DNA of 16,298 nt from NCBI GenBank assembly GCA_027065215.1, contig JAMOOT010000065.1:1-16298 (forward strand). The letters run 5' to 3'. Below are positions 7,944 to 14,801 of this stretch, piece after piece (within the stretch, counting starts at the first letter, position 1; each line of letters opens with the position of its first letter). Below the pieces are notes generated by a model. It was not told the DNA's origin. It searched no databases and saw only the letters and a list, made by a program, of their open reading frames with translations. Source of the DNA: Candidatus Omnitrophota bacterium (lineage in GTDB: Bacteria > Omnitrophota > Gorgyraeia > S143-82). A program made the translations under genes and the position numbers.

Positions 7944-9005
7944 CTATTCATACTTAACAGGTACTGTAACTCGCCAGAGAAATTCTTCTTCTTCCAGGAC
8001 CTTACCTGTTCCGATTGCAACAGCAGTAATGGGATCGTCGGCTATTATCACCGGCAGGCCAGTCTCTTCGGCTATAAGCCTATCAAGTCCCTTAAGCAAC
8101 GCCCCTCCACCAGCCAACACAATCCCTTTATCAATTAGGTCTGCTGACAGTTCTGGAGGGGTTTTTTCTAATGCCAAACGAACCGACTCAACTATCTTAT
8201 GAACGTGGTCACGTAAGGCTTCTCGAACTTCCTCAGAAGAGACAACCACGGTTTTTGGTAAACCGGTAACCATATCTCTCCCCCGAATCTCAAGGGTTAT
8301 TTCCTTTTCCAACGGATATGCTGACCCTATTTTCATCTTTATCATCTCGGCCGTGCGTTCTCCTATGAGGAGGTTATAAGTACGCCTGACATGTTCTAAA
8401 ATCGCCTGATCCCATTTATCGCCTCCCATTTTTATCGAAGAAGAATAGACTATTCCAGACAAAGAAATCACTGCTATTTCAGTAGTTCCACCACCAATAT
8501 CAATTATCATATTTCCTGACGGATCGGCTATTGGTAGGCCCACCCCTATAGCGGCAGCCATAGGTTCTTCAATTAGAAATACCTCCCTTGCCCCAGCCCG
8601 TTGGGCTGATTCCTTTACAGCCCGTTTTTCCACTTCCGTGATACCAGAAGGTATTGCTACAACTACCCTTGGACTGGCGAGGTAACGTCTCGGATTAGCC
8701 TTCTCTATAAACCTCCTTAACATCGCCTCTGTTGCATCAAAGTCAGCGATTACTCCATCTTTAAGTGGGCGGATAGCCATAATATTCCCTGGTGTGCGTC
8801 CCAACATCTCCTTGGCTTCGGCCCCTACCTTTAAAACCTCATGGCTATCTTTGGCAACTGCCACCACAGATGGTTCACACAAAACAATCCCTTCACCCCG
8901 AACATAGACCAAGGTATTAGCCGTGCCAAGGTCTATACCAATGTCCGTTGCAAACAGCCCCCCCAACATACTTAGCGCCCGATGAAGGAGGCTTTTAACA
9001 TCCAT
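7944..9005 (-). CDS. mreB: MreB, actin-like rod-shape-determining protein
   Basis: A 353-residue bacterial actin that assembles into membrane-bound filaments and positions the wall-synthesis complex. The N-terminal MDVKSLLHRALSMLGGLF is amphipathic and suits membrane attachment. Nucleotide-binding motifs are all present: phosphate-1 DIGIDLGTANTLVYV (21-35), the Glu-bearing IEEPMAAAIG (145-154), phosphate-2 IDIGGGTTEIAVI (168-180) and the C-terminal GIVLAGGGALLKG adenosine loop. Length is as expected for the family. The ATG overlaps the end of aroA by 11 bases with GGAGAG just upstream, so mreB has no promoter in a gap of its own; any separate promoter would have to lie inside aroA. Confidence 0.98.
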   Translation of the reverse strand: MDVKSLLHRALSMLGGLFATDIGIDLGTANTLVYVRGEGIVLCEPSVVAVAKDSHEVLKVGAEAKEMLGRTPGNIMAIRPLKDGVIADFDATEAMLRRFIEKANPRRYLASPRVVVAIPSGITEVEKRAVKESAQRAGAREVFLIEEPMAAAIGVGLPIADPSGNMIIDIGGGTTEIAVISLSGIVYSSSIKMGGDKWDQAILEHVRRTYNLLIGERTAEMIKMKIGSAYPLEKEITLEIRGRDMVTGLPKTVVVSSEEVREALRDHVHKIVESVRLALEKTPPELSADLIDKGIVLAGGGALLKGLDRLIAEETGLPVIIADDPITAVAIGTGKVLEEEEFLWRVTVPVKYE

Positions 9006-10281
9006 AATTCTCTCCTTTACTTACGGCATTCAAGGTATCCCAAAACTCCGGATAGGATATTCCAACACAGTTTTTATCATCCACAACATCTAAATCCATC
9101 CCCAACACTGCTAACATAATTGCAAAGGCCATAGATATCCTATGATCTGACCAAGTCCGAATGGACTTAGGCTGACTAAACTTCGATGTTCCCCATATTT
9201 CTAAATCTGTCCGACCTTTTTTCTCTATTATCCGTACATCTACTCCAAACCGGGCCAAATTGTAGCGGATTGCCTCAACCCTATCACATTCCTTTACACG
9301 CAACTCATCCACTGCCTCTATATAGGTACGCCCTTTGGCAAACGCTGCCATTACTGCAATTATCGGCAACTCATCTATCAAAGATGCAATCTCCTCTCGT
9401 TTGATCCTAATCCCTTTCAGATTAGATGATTTTACCACAATATTTCCATAAGGTTCAGTAGAATTCACTCTTTCAACTATGCGAATATGCCCACCCATCC
9501 GTTTTATCACCCTTAAAATACCAATTCGAGTAGGGTTTAACCCAACTTGTTGTAATACCAACTTCGAACCCGTTTTCAAGAGACCATAAGATATAAAAAA
9601 ACTACCAGACGAGATATCTCCTGGAACAAATAGAGTAGATGGCGACTGCAGGGACATCTTCCCATCCACTATCAAAAATCCATTATATCTACGCACCTTT
9701 ACCCCAAACAGACGTAACATCCTCTCAGTATGGTCCCTTGAAGTTATAAACTCTCGATAATGAGTACGACCATCTGCATGCAGGCCTGCTAACAATATAG
9801 CAGACTTTACTTGAGCACTGGCTATTTGTGATTCTATCTTTGCTCCTTTAAGTTTGGCTGGCAGTATCCTGACAGGTGGGTATCCCTCTTTACTTTCTAT
9901 TTTTGCCCCCATTTTCTCCAAAGGTCTTATTACTCGATTCATAGGTCTGGATCGTAGAGATTGATCGCCGTCAAGAACTGATTCGAATCCCTGTCCTGCT
10001 AAAACACCCATCATAATCCGCATAGTAGTTCCAGAATTCCCTGCGTAAAGGGCCTTTTTAGGAGGGCTAAAAGAGAATTTGCCCTTTCCCAACACCACAA
10101 CCTTTCGCTTATTAGAGAATGTGGTTATTTGTATCCCCAAAGACTTAAGAACAGAGATAGTAGAAAGACAATCCTCAGCAAAAAGAAAGTTATTAATCTC
10201 TACCCTACCCTTCGCAAGCGAAGAAAAGATTACCGCTCTATGAGATATAGATTTATCTGGCGGGACAATTATCCTTACCAT
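8995..10281 (-). CDS. aroA: 3-phosphoshikimate 1-carboxyvinyltransferase (EPSP synthase), class II-like
   Basis: 428 residues. The enzyme joins PEP to shikimate-3-phosphate in aromatic amino acid synthesis. Visible signatures are PPDKSISHRA (7-16), GNSGTTMR (81-88), RPMNR (112-116), SAQVKSAILLAGL (155-167), RDHTERM (182-188), IDELP around the catalytic Asp (302-306), VKECDR (329-334) and SDHRISMAFAI (378-388). GNSGTT, SAQVKSA and RDHTE are typical of class II-type enzymes as in Bacillus rather than the E. coli form; that class assignment is inference. The protein starts almost directly at the PDKS strand, lacking 8-12 residues found in many homologues. An in-frame TAG two codons upstream rules out a longer start. 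No clear ribosome binding site precedes the ATG. Confidence 0.96.
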   Translation of the reverse strand: MVRIIVPPDKSISHRAVIFSSLAKGRVEINNFLFAEDCLSTISVLKSLGIQITTFSNKRKVVVLGKGKFSFSPPKKALYAGNSGTTMRIMMGVLAGQGFESVLDGDQSLRSRPMNRVIRPLEKMGAKIESKEGYPPVRILPAKLKGAKIESQIASAQVKSAILLAGLHADGRTHYREFITSRDHTERMLRLFGVKVRRYNGFLIVDGKMSLQSPSTLFVPGDISSGSFFISYGLLKTGSKLVLQQVGLNPTRIGILRVIKRMGGHIRIVERVNSTEPYGNIVVKSSNLKGIRIKREEIASLIDELPIIAVMAAFAKGRTYIEAVDELRVKECDRVEAIRYNLARFGVDVRIIEKKGRTDLEIWGTSKFSQPKSIRTWSDHRISMAFAIMLAVLGMDLDVVDDKNCVGISYPEFWDTLNAVSKGENYGC

Positions 10282-10294
10282 TAACTATGCAACA

Positions 10295-10317
10295 TTGTTA
10301 ATAAAATCAGTTAACAA
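10295..10317 (-). repeat. Small inverted repeat spanning the coiled-coil gene stop and the aroA leader
   Basis: TTGTTAA (10295-10301) and TTAACAA (10311-10317) are perfect 7-base arms around a 9-base loop. The loop includes the TGA stop of the upstream gene and the hairpin ends about 14 bases before the aroA ATG. Only one G-C pair per arm makes it weak; there is no T run, so it is not a terminator. It could be chance. Confidence 0.3.
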
Positions 10318-11098
10318 ATGACAATTGCACTATTTCTCCTATCGGCATATCTAAATCCTTAGGGACGTCCATAGTAACAAGATTATTCCTTACCGTATCT
10401 ATGACAGAAGAAAATTCTCTCCCTGATTTTGTCTTAACAGATACTCGAGAACCTGCACTTATAGTAGTTCCTCTCGGAAGTGCAAAGATAGCAAAATTGT
10501 ATTTCTTATTTATCGACAACACCCTGGCTGATACTGTCTTGACAACATTGCTGTCCCCTTGATTTGGGCCAACTACTATCTTACCCAATGAAACCGATTG
10601 CTCTTTACCCTCTCTATTTTCTTGAGCAGTTTTTGCATTGGAACGAGATTTTACTTGCTTTACTATAGAGCGCATATACTGCTCCACTTCAAAAAGCCTT
10701 GTTCTTGTGCGCATCAATTCTTGTTTAAGTCTGGCAATTTGTTCGTCCCTTGCCCCCAATGCCTTATCCATATCCGAAAATTCTTGCTTTATTTCTGATA
10801 ATGCCTCAATTAAATCTTCCTTTTCTTTCTTCAAATTAGAAATATCCTGTAAAAGAGATTGAACTTTTTCCTTAAAATCACTTATCTTTTCCTTTAGGTC
10901 TGCTATCTTTTTCTCCTTTTCTTCTATCTCCACCTTTTTCAATTCCAATTCATTTTTTGTCTGATGCAGTTTTTGTTCCACCTCCACCTTTTTCACTCGA
11001 ACATTCAAGAATTGCACAACGAAGTAAACTGCTGATATGGTAGACACCAAAAAGAGAATAAAAACTACCACCAATAAAAACTTCTCTCTCTTGGTCAT
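10307..11098 (-). CDS. Membrane-anchored coiled-coil protein with MreC-like layout
   Basis: 263 residues, no named family recognised. It has a short basic start (MTKREK), one membrane helix (about 7-28), a long strongly charged coiled coil (about 35-148, rich in Glu and Lys in heptad-like runs), a low-complexity linker, and a compact C-terminal domain of about 80 residues. The latter begins VSARVLSINKKYNFAIFALP and includes AGSRVSVKT and GEIVQLSFVN. This end resembles the small beta domains found in bacterial coiled-coil envelope proteins, where the pattern 'vl.vN..ygf.vi.lg...gi..G' recurs. The helix orientation places coiled coil and beta domain outside the inner membrane. GGAGGGG three bases before the ATG is a strong start. 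Its position one gene upstream of mreB suggests, but does not prove, an envelope scaffold role. Confidence 0.82.
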   Translation of the reverse strand: MTKREKFLLVVVFILFLVSTISAVYFVVQFLNVRVKKVEVEQKLHQTKNELELKKVEIEEKEKKIADLKEKISDFKEKVQSLLQDISNLKKEKEDLIEALSEIKQEFSDMDKALGARDEQIARLKQELMRTRTRLFEVEQYMRSIVKQVKSRSNAKTAQENREGKEQSVSLGKIVVGPNQGDSNVVKTVSARVLSINKKYNFAIFALPRGTTISAGSRVSVKTKSGREFSSVIDTVRNNLVTMDVPKDLDMPIGEIVQLSFVN

Positions 11099-11116
11099 AT
11101 CCCCTCCTTTGCCCCT

Positions 11117-11923
11117 TTAACCAGTAAATACACACCCAAAATACCCAACCACCTGGGAATAATCACCACTTGTTTCAGCACTTGTCTTATGTCTTATAGT
11201 TTTAACATCAGCACATTCCATAGACTGTAAAAAAGCAAGTATCATCATAGATGGATATATTCCACACATCGAAATATCGTTTTCCTTCACCACATCCCAC
11301 AATTTTATGGGATCCAATGTTTCTATAGCACTTATTGCCAATCTATCTTTAGTCATTGTGGTTTCATAATCCTCATAATGATTCATATCCGAACTAACTA
11401 TCCAGACTAATCTTTTAGTTACCGAACGATGAATGGAAGTAAAATTCCTTCCCACTGATATATAAGATTCCGGTGGTAACCCTCCCATAACAGTGATTGG
11501 GACAATCTTTGCTTCAGGAAAAAAACTTTGTATGATTGGAAGTTGCACCTCTATTGAATGTTCATACATATGAGCCGTATCGTCTAATTCCATCCCATCT
11601 ATCCCTAATACCAACTCTCTGATTTCTTTATCCACCTTCACCTCCCCCAAAGGGGTTAACCAGGCATCTGCTGCACTTACAGAAAATACCGGACCAATCC
11701 CAGTATGATTCGGGCCCAATATCACCACAGTATCTGCCTTCTCTATAGAAGAAATAACCTCACATGCCAGGTCCCCAGAAAATACATAACCCGCATGCGG
11801 GCTTATCCCTCCCACAGCCTCTGAATAAACCACCTGAGACCTATGAGAATCTATCCAACGACGAAGCACCTCTCGCTCGTCGGGATAAAACCTACCTGCA
11901 ACCACAGGGTTACGAATCTTCAC
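11117..11923 (-). CDS. amrB: MEMO-family protein (AmmeMemoRadiSam system protein B)
   Basis: 268 residues, full length for the MEMO family. It begins with the signature NPVVAGRFYP (5-14). Predicted metal ligands and active-site positions match those of the family: His43 in SPHAGY, His73 in GPNHTG, Asp179 and His182 in SSDMNHYE, and Cys220 in SMCGIYP; His122 in EHSIEVQLP is also conserved. Human MEMO1 binds metal with equivalent residues; the bacterial function is unsettled. Bacterial MEMO is often near an AMMECR1-domain protein and a radical SAM enzyme, but neither is in this window. The start is GTG at 11923, since an in-frame TAA lies six codons upstream and homologues start at this point; no ribosome binding site is seen at a normal distance. 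The gap to the ATPase subunit gene is 30 bases. Confidence 0.93.
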   Translation of the reverse strand: MKIRNPVVAGRFYPDEREVLRRWIDSHRSQVVYSEAVGGISPHAGYVFSGDLACEVISSIEKADTVVILGPNHTGIGPVFSVSAADAWLTPLGEVKVDKEIRELVLGIDGMELDDTAHMYEHSIEVQLPIIQSFFPEAKIVPITVMGGLPPESYISVGRNFTSIHRSVTKRLVWIVSSDMNHYEDYETTMTKDRLAISAIETLDPIKLWDVVKENDISMCGIYPSMMILAFLQSMECADVKTIRHKTSAETSGDYSQVVGYFGCVFTG

Positions 11924-11953
11924 AATGATATGATACCATTAAACTCCCAACTG

Positions 11954-12598
11954 TCAATGATAACCCTCTTTTCTCACTGCATCTCTACGACGAGCAAGTA
12001 TTTGTTTTACTTTTTTCTGGCGAATAAAACCCTCTCTTTCATTTTCTTCCAATACATCCTCAATCCAGCGTTTTAAAAATGAATACCTTGGTATAAAAAA
12101 TACATCTAAGGCATTCACTCGTCTTTGAGTTTTCTTAATCTCTCTGGCCAACTCTTCAACTATATATCGTTTCTCAACGTATTTGACCAACAGGTCTTGG
12201 ATTTCAGAGACCATCACCAATGCTTGATCCATCTCTACGGTACAGAAGGCAAGCCCAGGTCTTGGGATATTCCTATTCGTTATCTCCAATGACGGTACTC
12301 TCAACCCCATTACACTACGATAGATAATTCCTATTTCCAATTGAGCCTTACTCTGGAGCAAGAAGAGTTCTGTCCTCTCCTGTCCAAGCGAGATACAACC
12401 CTGCTTGAAGTGTATGTAGAACTGCCTCAACCTGTCCTTCAATAACGCATATATATCCTGCATACCGGCTATCTCTTTCATAAACTCAGACATCAAGGCC
12501 TCACGTTTTTTCTCTAAAAGAGAATACCCGTCTTGGGCAATCTTCAAACTCTCTTTTATTTTCTGTAACGAACTACGAGTTGGTATAACCCGTTCCAT
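11954..12598 (-). CDS. atpD: V-type ATP synthase/ATPase subunit D
   Basis: 214 residues, the normal size of archaeal/bacterial V-type (A-type) subunit D, which forms the central rotor stalk. The N-terminal helix pattern IPTRSSLQKIKESLKIAQDG with LLEKKREALMSEF, the VPSLE segment in the middle, and the C-terminal RRVNALDVFFIPRY and LEENEREGFIRQKKVKQI are the family's strongest landmarks. Both ends are helical and would form the coiled-coil shaft. The gene lies 14 bases after trpB2, and none of the usual companions (subunits A, B, E, C, I, K) is adjacent on either side. Therefore the ATPase genes must be split, or this is a stray copy. ATG start; intact. Confidence 0.93.
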   Translation of the reverse strand: MERVIPTRSSLQKIKESLKIAQDGYSLLEKKREALMSEFMKEIAGMQDIYALLKDRLRQFYIHFKQGCISLGQERTELFLLQSKAQLEIGIIYRSVMGLRVPSLEITNRNIPRPGLAFCTVEMDQALVMVSEIQDLLVKYVEKRYIVEELAREIKKTQRRVNALDVFFIPRYSFLKRWIEDVLEENEREGFIRQKKVKQILARRRDAVRKEGYH

Positions 12599-12612
12599 CT
12601 CTTACCCCTGTC

Positions 12613-13902
12613 TTATTCCAGCCCCTTGGTCAAGAACTTATCATAAGCCAACAGATCAAGGAACCCATGCCCGCTCAATATAAATGTAATACAAATTTCC
12701 TTCTTTTCTTCTCTTGCCCTTATTGCCCAATCAATGGCTGCTTTAATCGCATGCGCTGATTCAGGAGCAGGGACTATCCCCTCGGTTTGGGCAAATAACA
12801 CAGCTGCCTCAAAGACATCCTTTTGTGCATAGGCGATAGGCTGAACTATTTTTTTATCAACTAATAAAGATACAACTGGAGCCATCCCATGATATCGTAG
12901 ACCCCCAGCATGTATGGGAGATGGGACAAATTTATACCCCAAGGTAAACATCTTAAAGAGAGGGGTTAACCCTGCAGAGTCACCAAAGTCATACTTATAT
13001 TTCCCACTTGTCAAGGTTGGACACGCCGTGGGTTCTACTGCAATCATTTCTATATCCTCACCATCTATTTTTCTCTTTACAAAGGGATAAATAAATCCAG
13101 CAAAATTACTACCACCTCCGACACAGCCTATTAGGATATCTGGTTTTTCGTCTGCCAGTTCTAACTGCTTTTCAGTTTCTAATCCAACAATACTTTGATG
13201 CAGAAGCACATGATTTAAGACACTGCCCAATACATACCGAGCAGACTCATCTTTTACTGCATCTTCCACTGCCTCAGATATAGCGATTCCCAGTGATCCC
13301 GGACAATCTGGATCTTCCTTCAAAACTTGTTGCCCTGCATCAGTAAACTGTGAAGGAGAAGGAATTACTTCAGCATTCCAGACCTGCATCATAGTTTTCC
13401 GATATGGTTTCTGTTGGAAACTCACTTTCACCATATAAACGCGGCACTCAAGTCCAAACCTATTGCTTGCAAAGGCGATTGCACTTCCCCATTGTCCTGC
13501 CCCGGTTTCAGTAGTAATACGCCTTATTCCTTGAAGTTTATTGTAATATGCTTGTGCTACTGCAGTATTAGGCTTGTGAGAACCTGTAGGAGAGACTGAT
13601 TCATCTTTAAAATAAATCCTGGCTGGGGTTTTCAATGCCTTTTCTAAATTTAAAGCACGTCGTAAAGGTGTAGGCCGCCATAATCTATATACATCTAAGA
13701 CATCATCCGGTATTTCTACCCACCTATCCCTACTAAATTCCTGCTCTATAAGGCCATCAGCAAAGATCGGACGAAGATCCTTTTTCTCCAAGGGTTGATT
13801 TGTAGCAGGGTGGATTATTGGTGGCAATTCCCACGGCAAATCAGATATTAAATTGTACCATCTTGTGGGTAACTCTTTGTCTGTAAGGTGAAAATTTCTC
13901 AT
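12613..13902 (-). CDS. trpB2: TrpB2-type tryptophan synthase beta chain (PLP enzyme)
   Basis: 429 residues, longer than canonical TrpB1 (about 390-400) and typical of TrpB2 (TrpB-like, type 2). It catalyses or is related to indole plus serine condensation to tryptophan. The PLP lysine is K110 in SPTGSHKPNTA (104-114); the catalytic glutamate is E132 in ETGAGQWG (132-139); the phosphate loop is GCVGGGSNFAGF (259-270). The N-terminal extension through LPWELPPIIHP and the WRPTPLRRA segment also fit TrpB2. No trpA or other trp gene is nearby, which is common for TrpB2. The ATG sits 3 bases after the preceding stop, with GGAGAGTAGGAG upstream. Activity with free indole as a salvage enzyme is a known proposal for the family. 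Confidence 0.95.
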   Translation of the reverse strand: MRNFHLTDKELPTRWYNLISDLPWELPPIIHPATNQPLEKKDLRPIFADGLIEQEFSRDRWVEIPDDVLDVYRLWRPTPLRRALNLEKALKTPARIYFKDESVSPTGSHKPNTAVAQAYYNKLQGIRRITTETGAGQWGSAIAFASNRFGLECRVYMVKVSFQQKPYRKTMMQVWNAEVIPSPSQFTDAGQQVLKEDPDCPGSLGIAISEAVEDAVKDESARYVLGSVLNHVLLHQSIVGLETEKQLELADEKPDILIGCVGGGSNFAGFIYPFVKRKIDGEDIEMIAVEPTACPTLTSGKYKYDFGDSAGLTPLFKMFTLGYKFVPSPIHAGGLRYHGMAPVVSLLVDKKIVQPIAYAQKDVFEAAVLFAQTEGIVPAPESAHAIKAAIDWAIRAREEKKEICITFILSGHGFLDLLAYDKFLTKGLE

Positions 13903-13905
13903 CTC

Positions 13906-14718
13906 CTACTCTCCTTCTGTTTTTGTATCTCCATCTTCCTCTACCATCTCACAACACTTTATTATCAACTCTTTGTCCTGGTTTGGCAACATATTCCAAA
14001 TAGAAGTTCGCTCTTGGAAGAAATAGTTCACATCAGACTTTCCCCAAGTGTAGCGAGTCTCTAATTCTTTGAGGATATCTTCGGCCAACACCTGAGTGGT
14101 CAAAAATATTTTTTTTAGAAAACTACGCCTCTCTACAATACGGGAAAACATCTCTACGTTACTATAAAGGGCTACTGCTGGAGCATCTAATCGCCTGTAA
14201 TCCACGGGAGATCCAGGCAAAGGCAAAAAACCAATTAACTTATAAAAGTCTTTATGCTTAGGATTGACCGTAATAAAGATTGTGTAATCAGAAAATTTTA
14301 TCTTCACCAACTCAAATAAAAGCCTAAACAGAGTCAAAACCACTAAAAAACCACCCATGCGGTTAAATATATTAGAATCGTCTCCTACCAAAGGATCGCA
14401 GGCTAACATTCCAATCTCTCCCAATTTCTTTCCTTTTTCTCTAATTTCCTGTAGTTGCGACCCAAAGGCTACATCTGCTGGAAGCCCAAGTGGGGAGTCC
14501 AAAAACAAAGATATGGTGGCAACTACCTCGCCCTCAAGTGTACCTATAATAGGGTAAGCAGTAGAAAAAGCGCAATAAGGGAGGACCCATAAATCGGATT
14601 TCCAATCAGATTTTATATATCCACGCTCGCGATATCGAGCACAGACAAGTTGATAAGATCCCTCCAATTCCTCTCTACATTGAGGAAATTTATATTCTAT
14701 TTCACGCAAAATAAACAT
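13906..14718 (-). CDS. FeeM-like N-acyl amino acid synthase family (GNAT-fold) acyltransferase
   Basis: 270 residues. The first 190 match the FeeM-type N-acyl amino acid synthase / PEP-CTERM-exosortase-associated acyltransferase group, which moves an acyl chain from an acyl carrier protein to an amine. Landmarks are YQLVCARYRERGY (22-34), GTLEGEVVATISLFLDSPLGLP (59-80, in two parts GTLEGEVVATISLF and LDSPLGLP), KLGEIGMLACDP (98-109) with the expected catalytic Glu101, and VNPKHKDFYKLIGF (151-164). The C-terminal 80 residues are helical and specific to this protein. It is the first gene of the long operon, 30 bases downstream of a good promoter, with GAGGG seven bases before the ATG. The divergent neighbour is an acyl-activating ligase. 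No exosortase or PEP-CTERM protein is visible, so the acceptor is unknown. Confidence 0.82.
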   Translation of the reverse strand: MFILREIEYKFPQCREELEGSYQLVCARYRERGYIKSDWKSDLWVLPYCAFSTAYPIIGTLEGEVVATISLFLDSPLGLPADVAFGSQLQEIREKGKKLGEIGMLACDPLVGDDSNIFNRMGGFLVVLTLFRLLFELVKIKFSDYTIFITVNPKHKDFYKLIGFLPLPGSPVDYRRLDAPAVALYSNVEMFSRIVERRSFLKKIFLTTQVLAEDILKELETRYTWGKSDVNYFFQERTSIWNMLPNQDKELIIKCCEMVEEDGDTKTEGE

Positions 14719-14747
14719 AACAGCCCTCTTTAAGTCTTATAGAAGGT

Positions 14748-14776
14748 AGTATATAATTAAAGCATACATATCGCAA
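14748..14776 (-). promoter_or_regulatory. Promoter of the long minus-strand operon
   Basis: On the minus strand TTGCGA (14771-14776) and TATACT (14748-14753) are separated by exactly 17 bases, a good sigma-70-like pair (4/6 and 5/6 consensus matches). Transcription would begin near 14741, giving a leader of about 20 bases with GAGGG before the ATG at 14718. This is the only clear promoter upstream of the 14-gene train. Confidence 0.65.
14752..14757 (+). promoter_or_regulatory. Possible -10 element of the divergent ligase gene
   Basis: A perfect TATAAT on the plus strand lies about 45 bases before the ATG at 14802, within the -10/spacer region of the opposite promoter. The -35 region is poor (TTTAAG at 14729-14734, 17 bases away). 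If real, the two promoters overlap head to head and would compete for polymerase. Confidence 0.35.
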
Positions 14777-14801
14777 TGACTTTATATCTAACGGAACAGA
14801 T

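Noticed and set aside
7819..8202. Plus-strand open frame of 127 codons across the mreB/mreC junction
   Set aside because: Antisense to two conserved genes, low-complexity Ser-rich product, no family resemblance.
11937..11939. ATG upstream of the MEMO gene as its start
   Set aside because: It is out of frame with the MEMO coding sequence; GTG at 11923 is in frame and matches the family's N-terminus.
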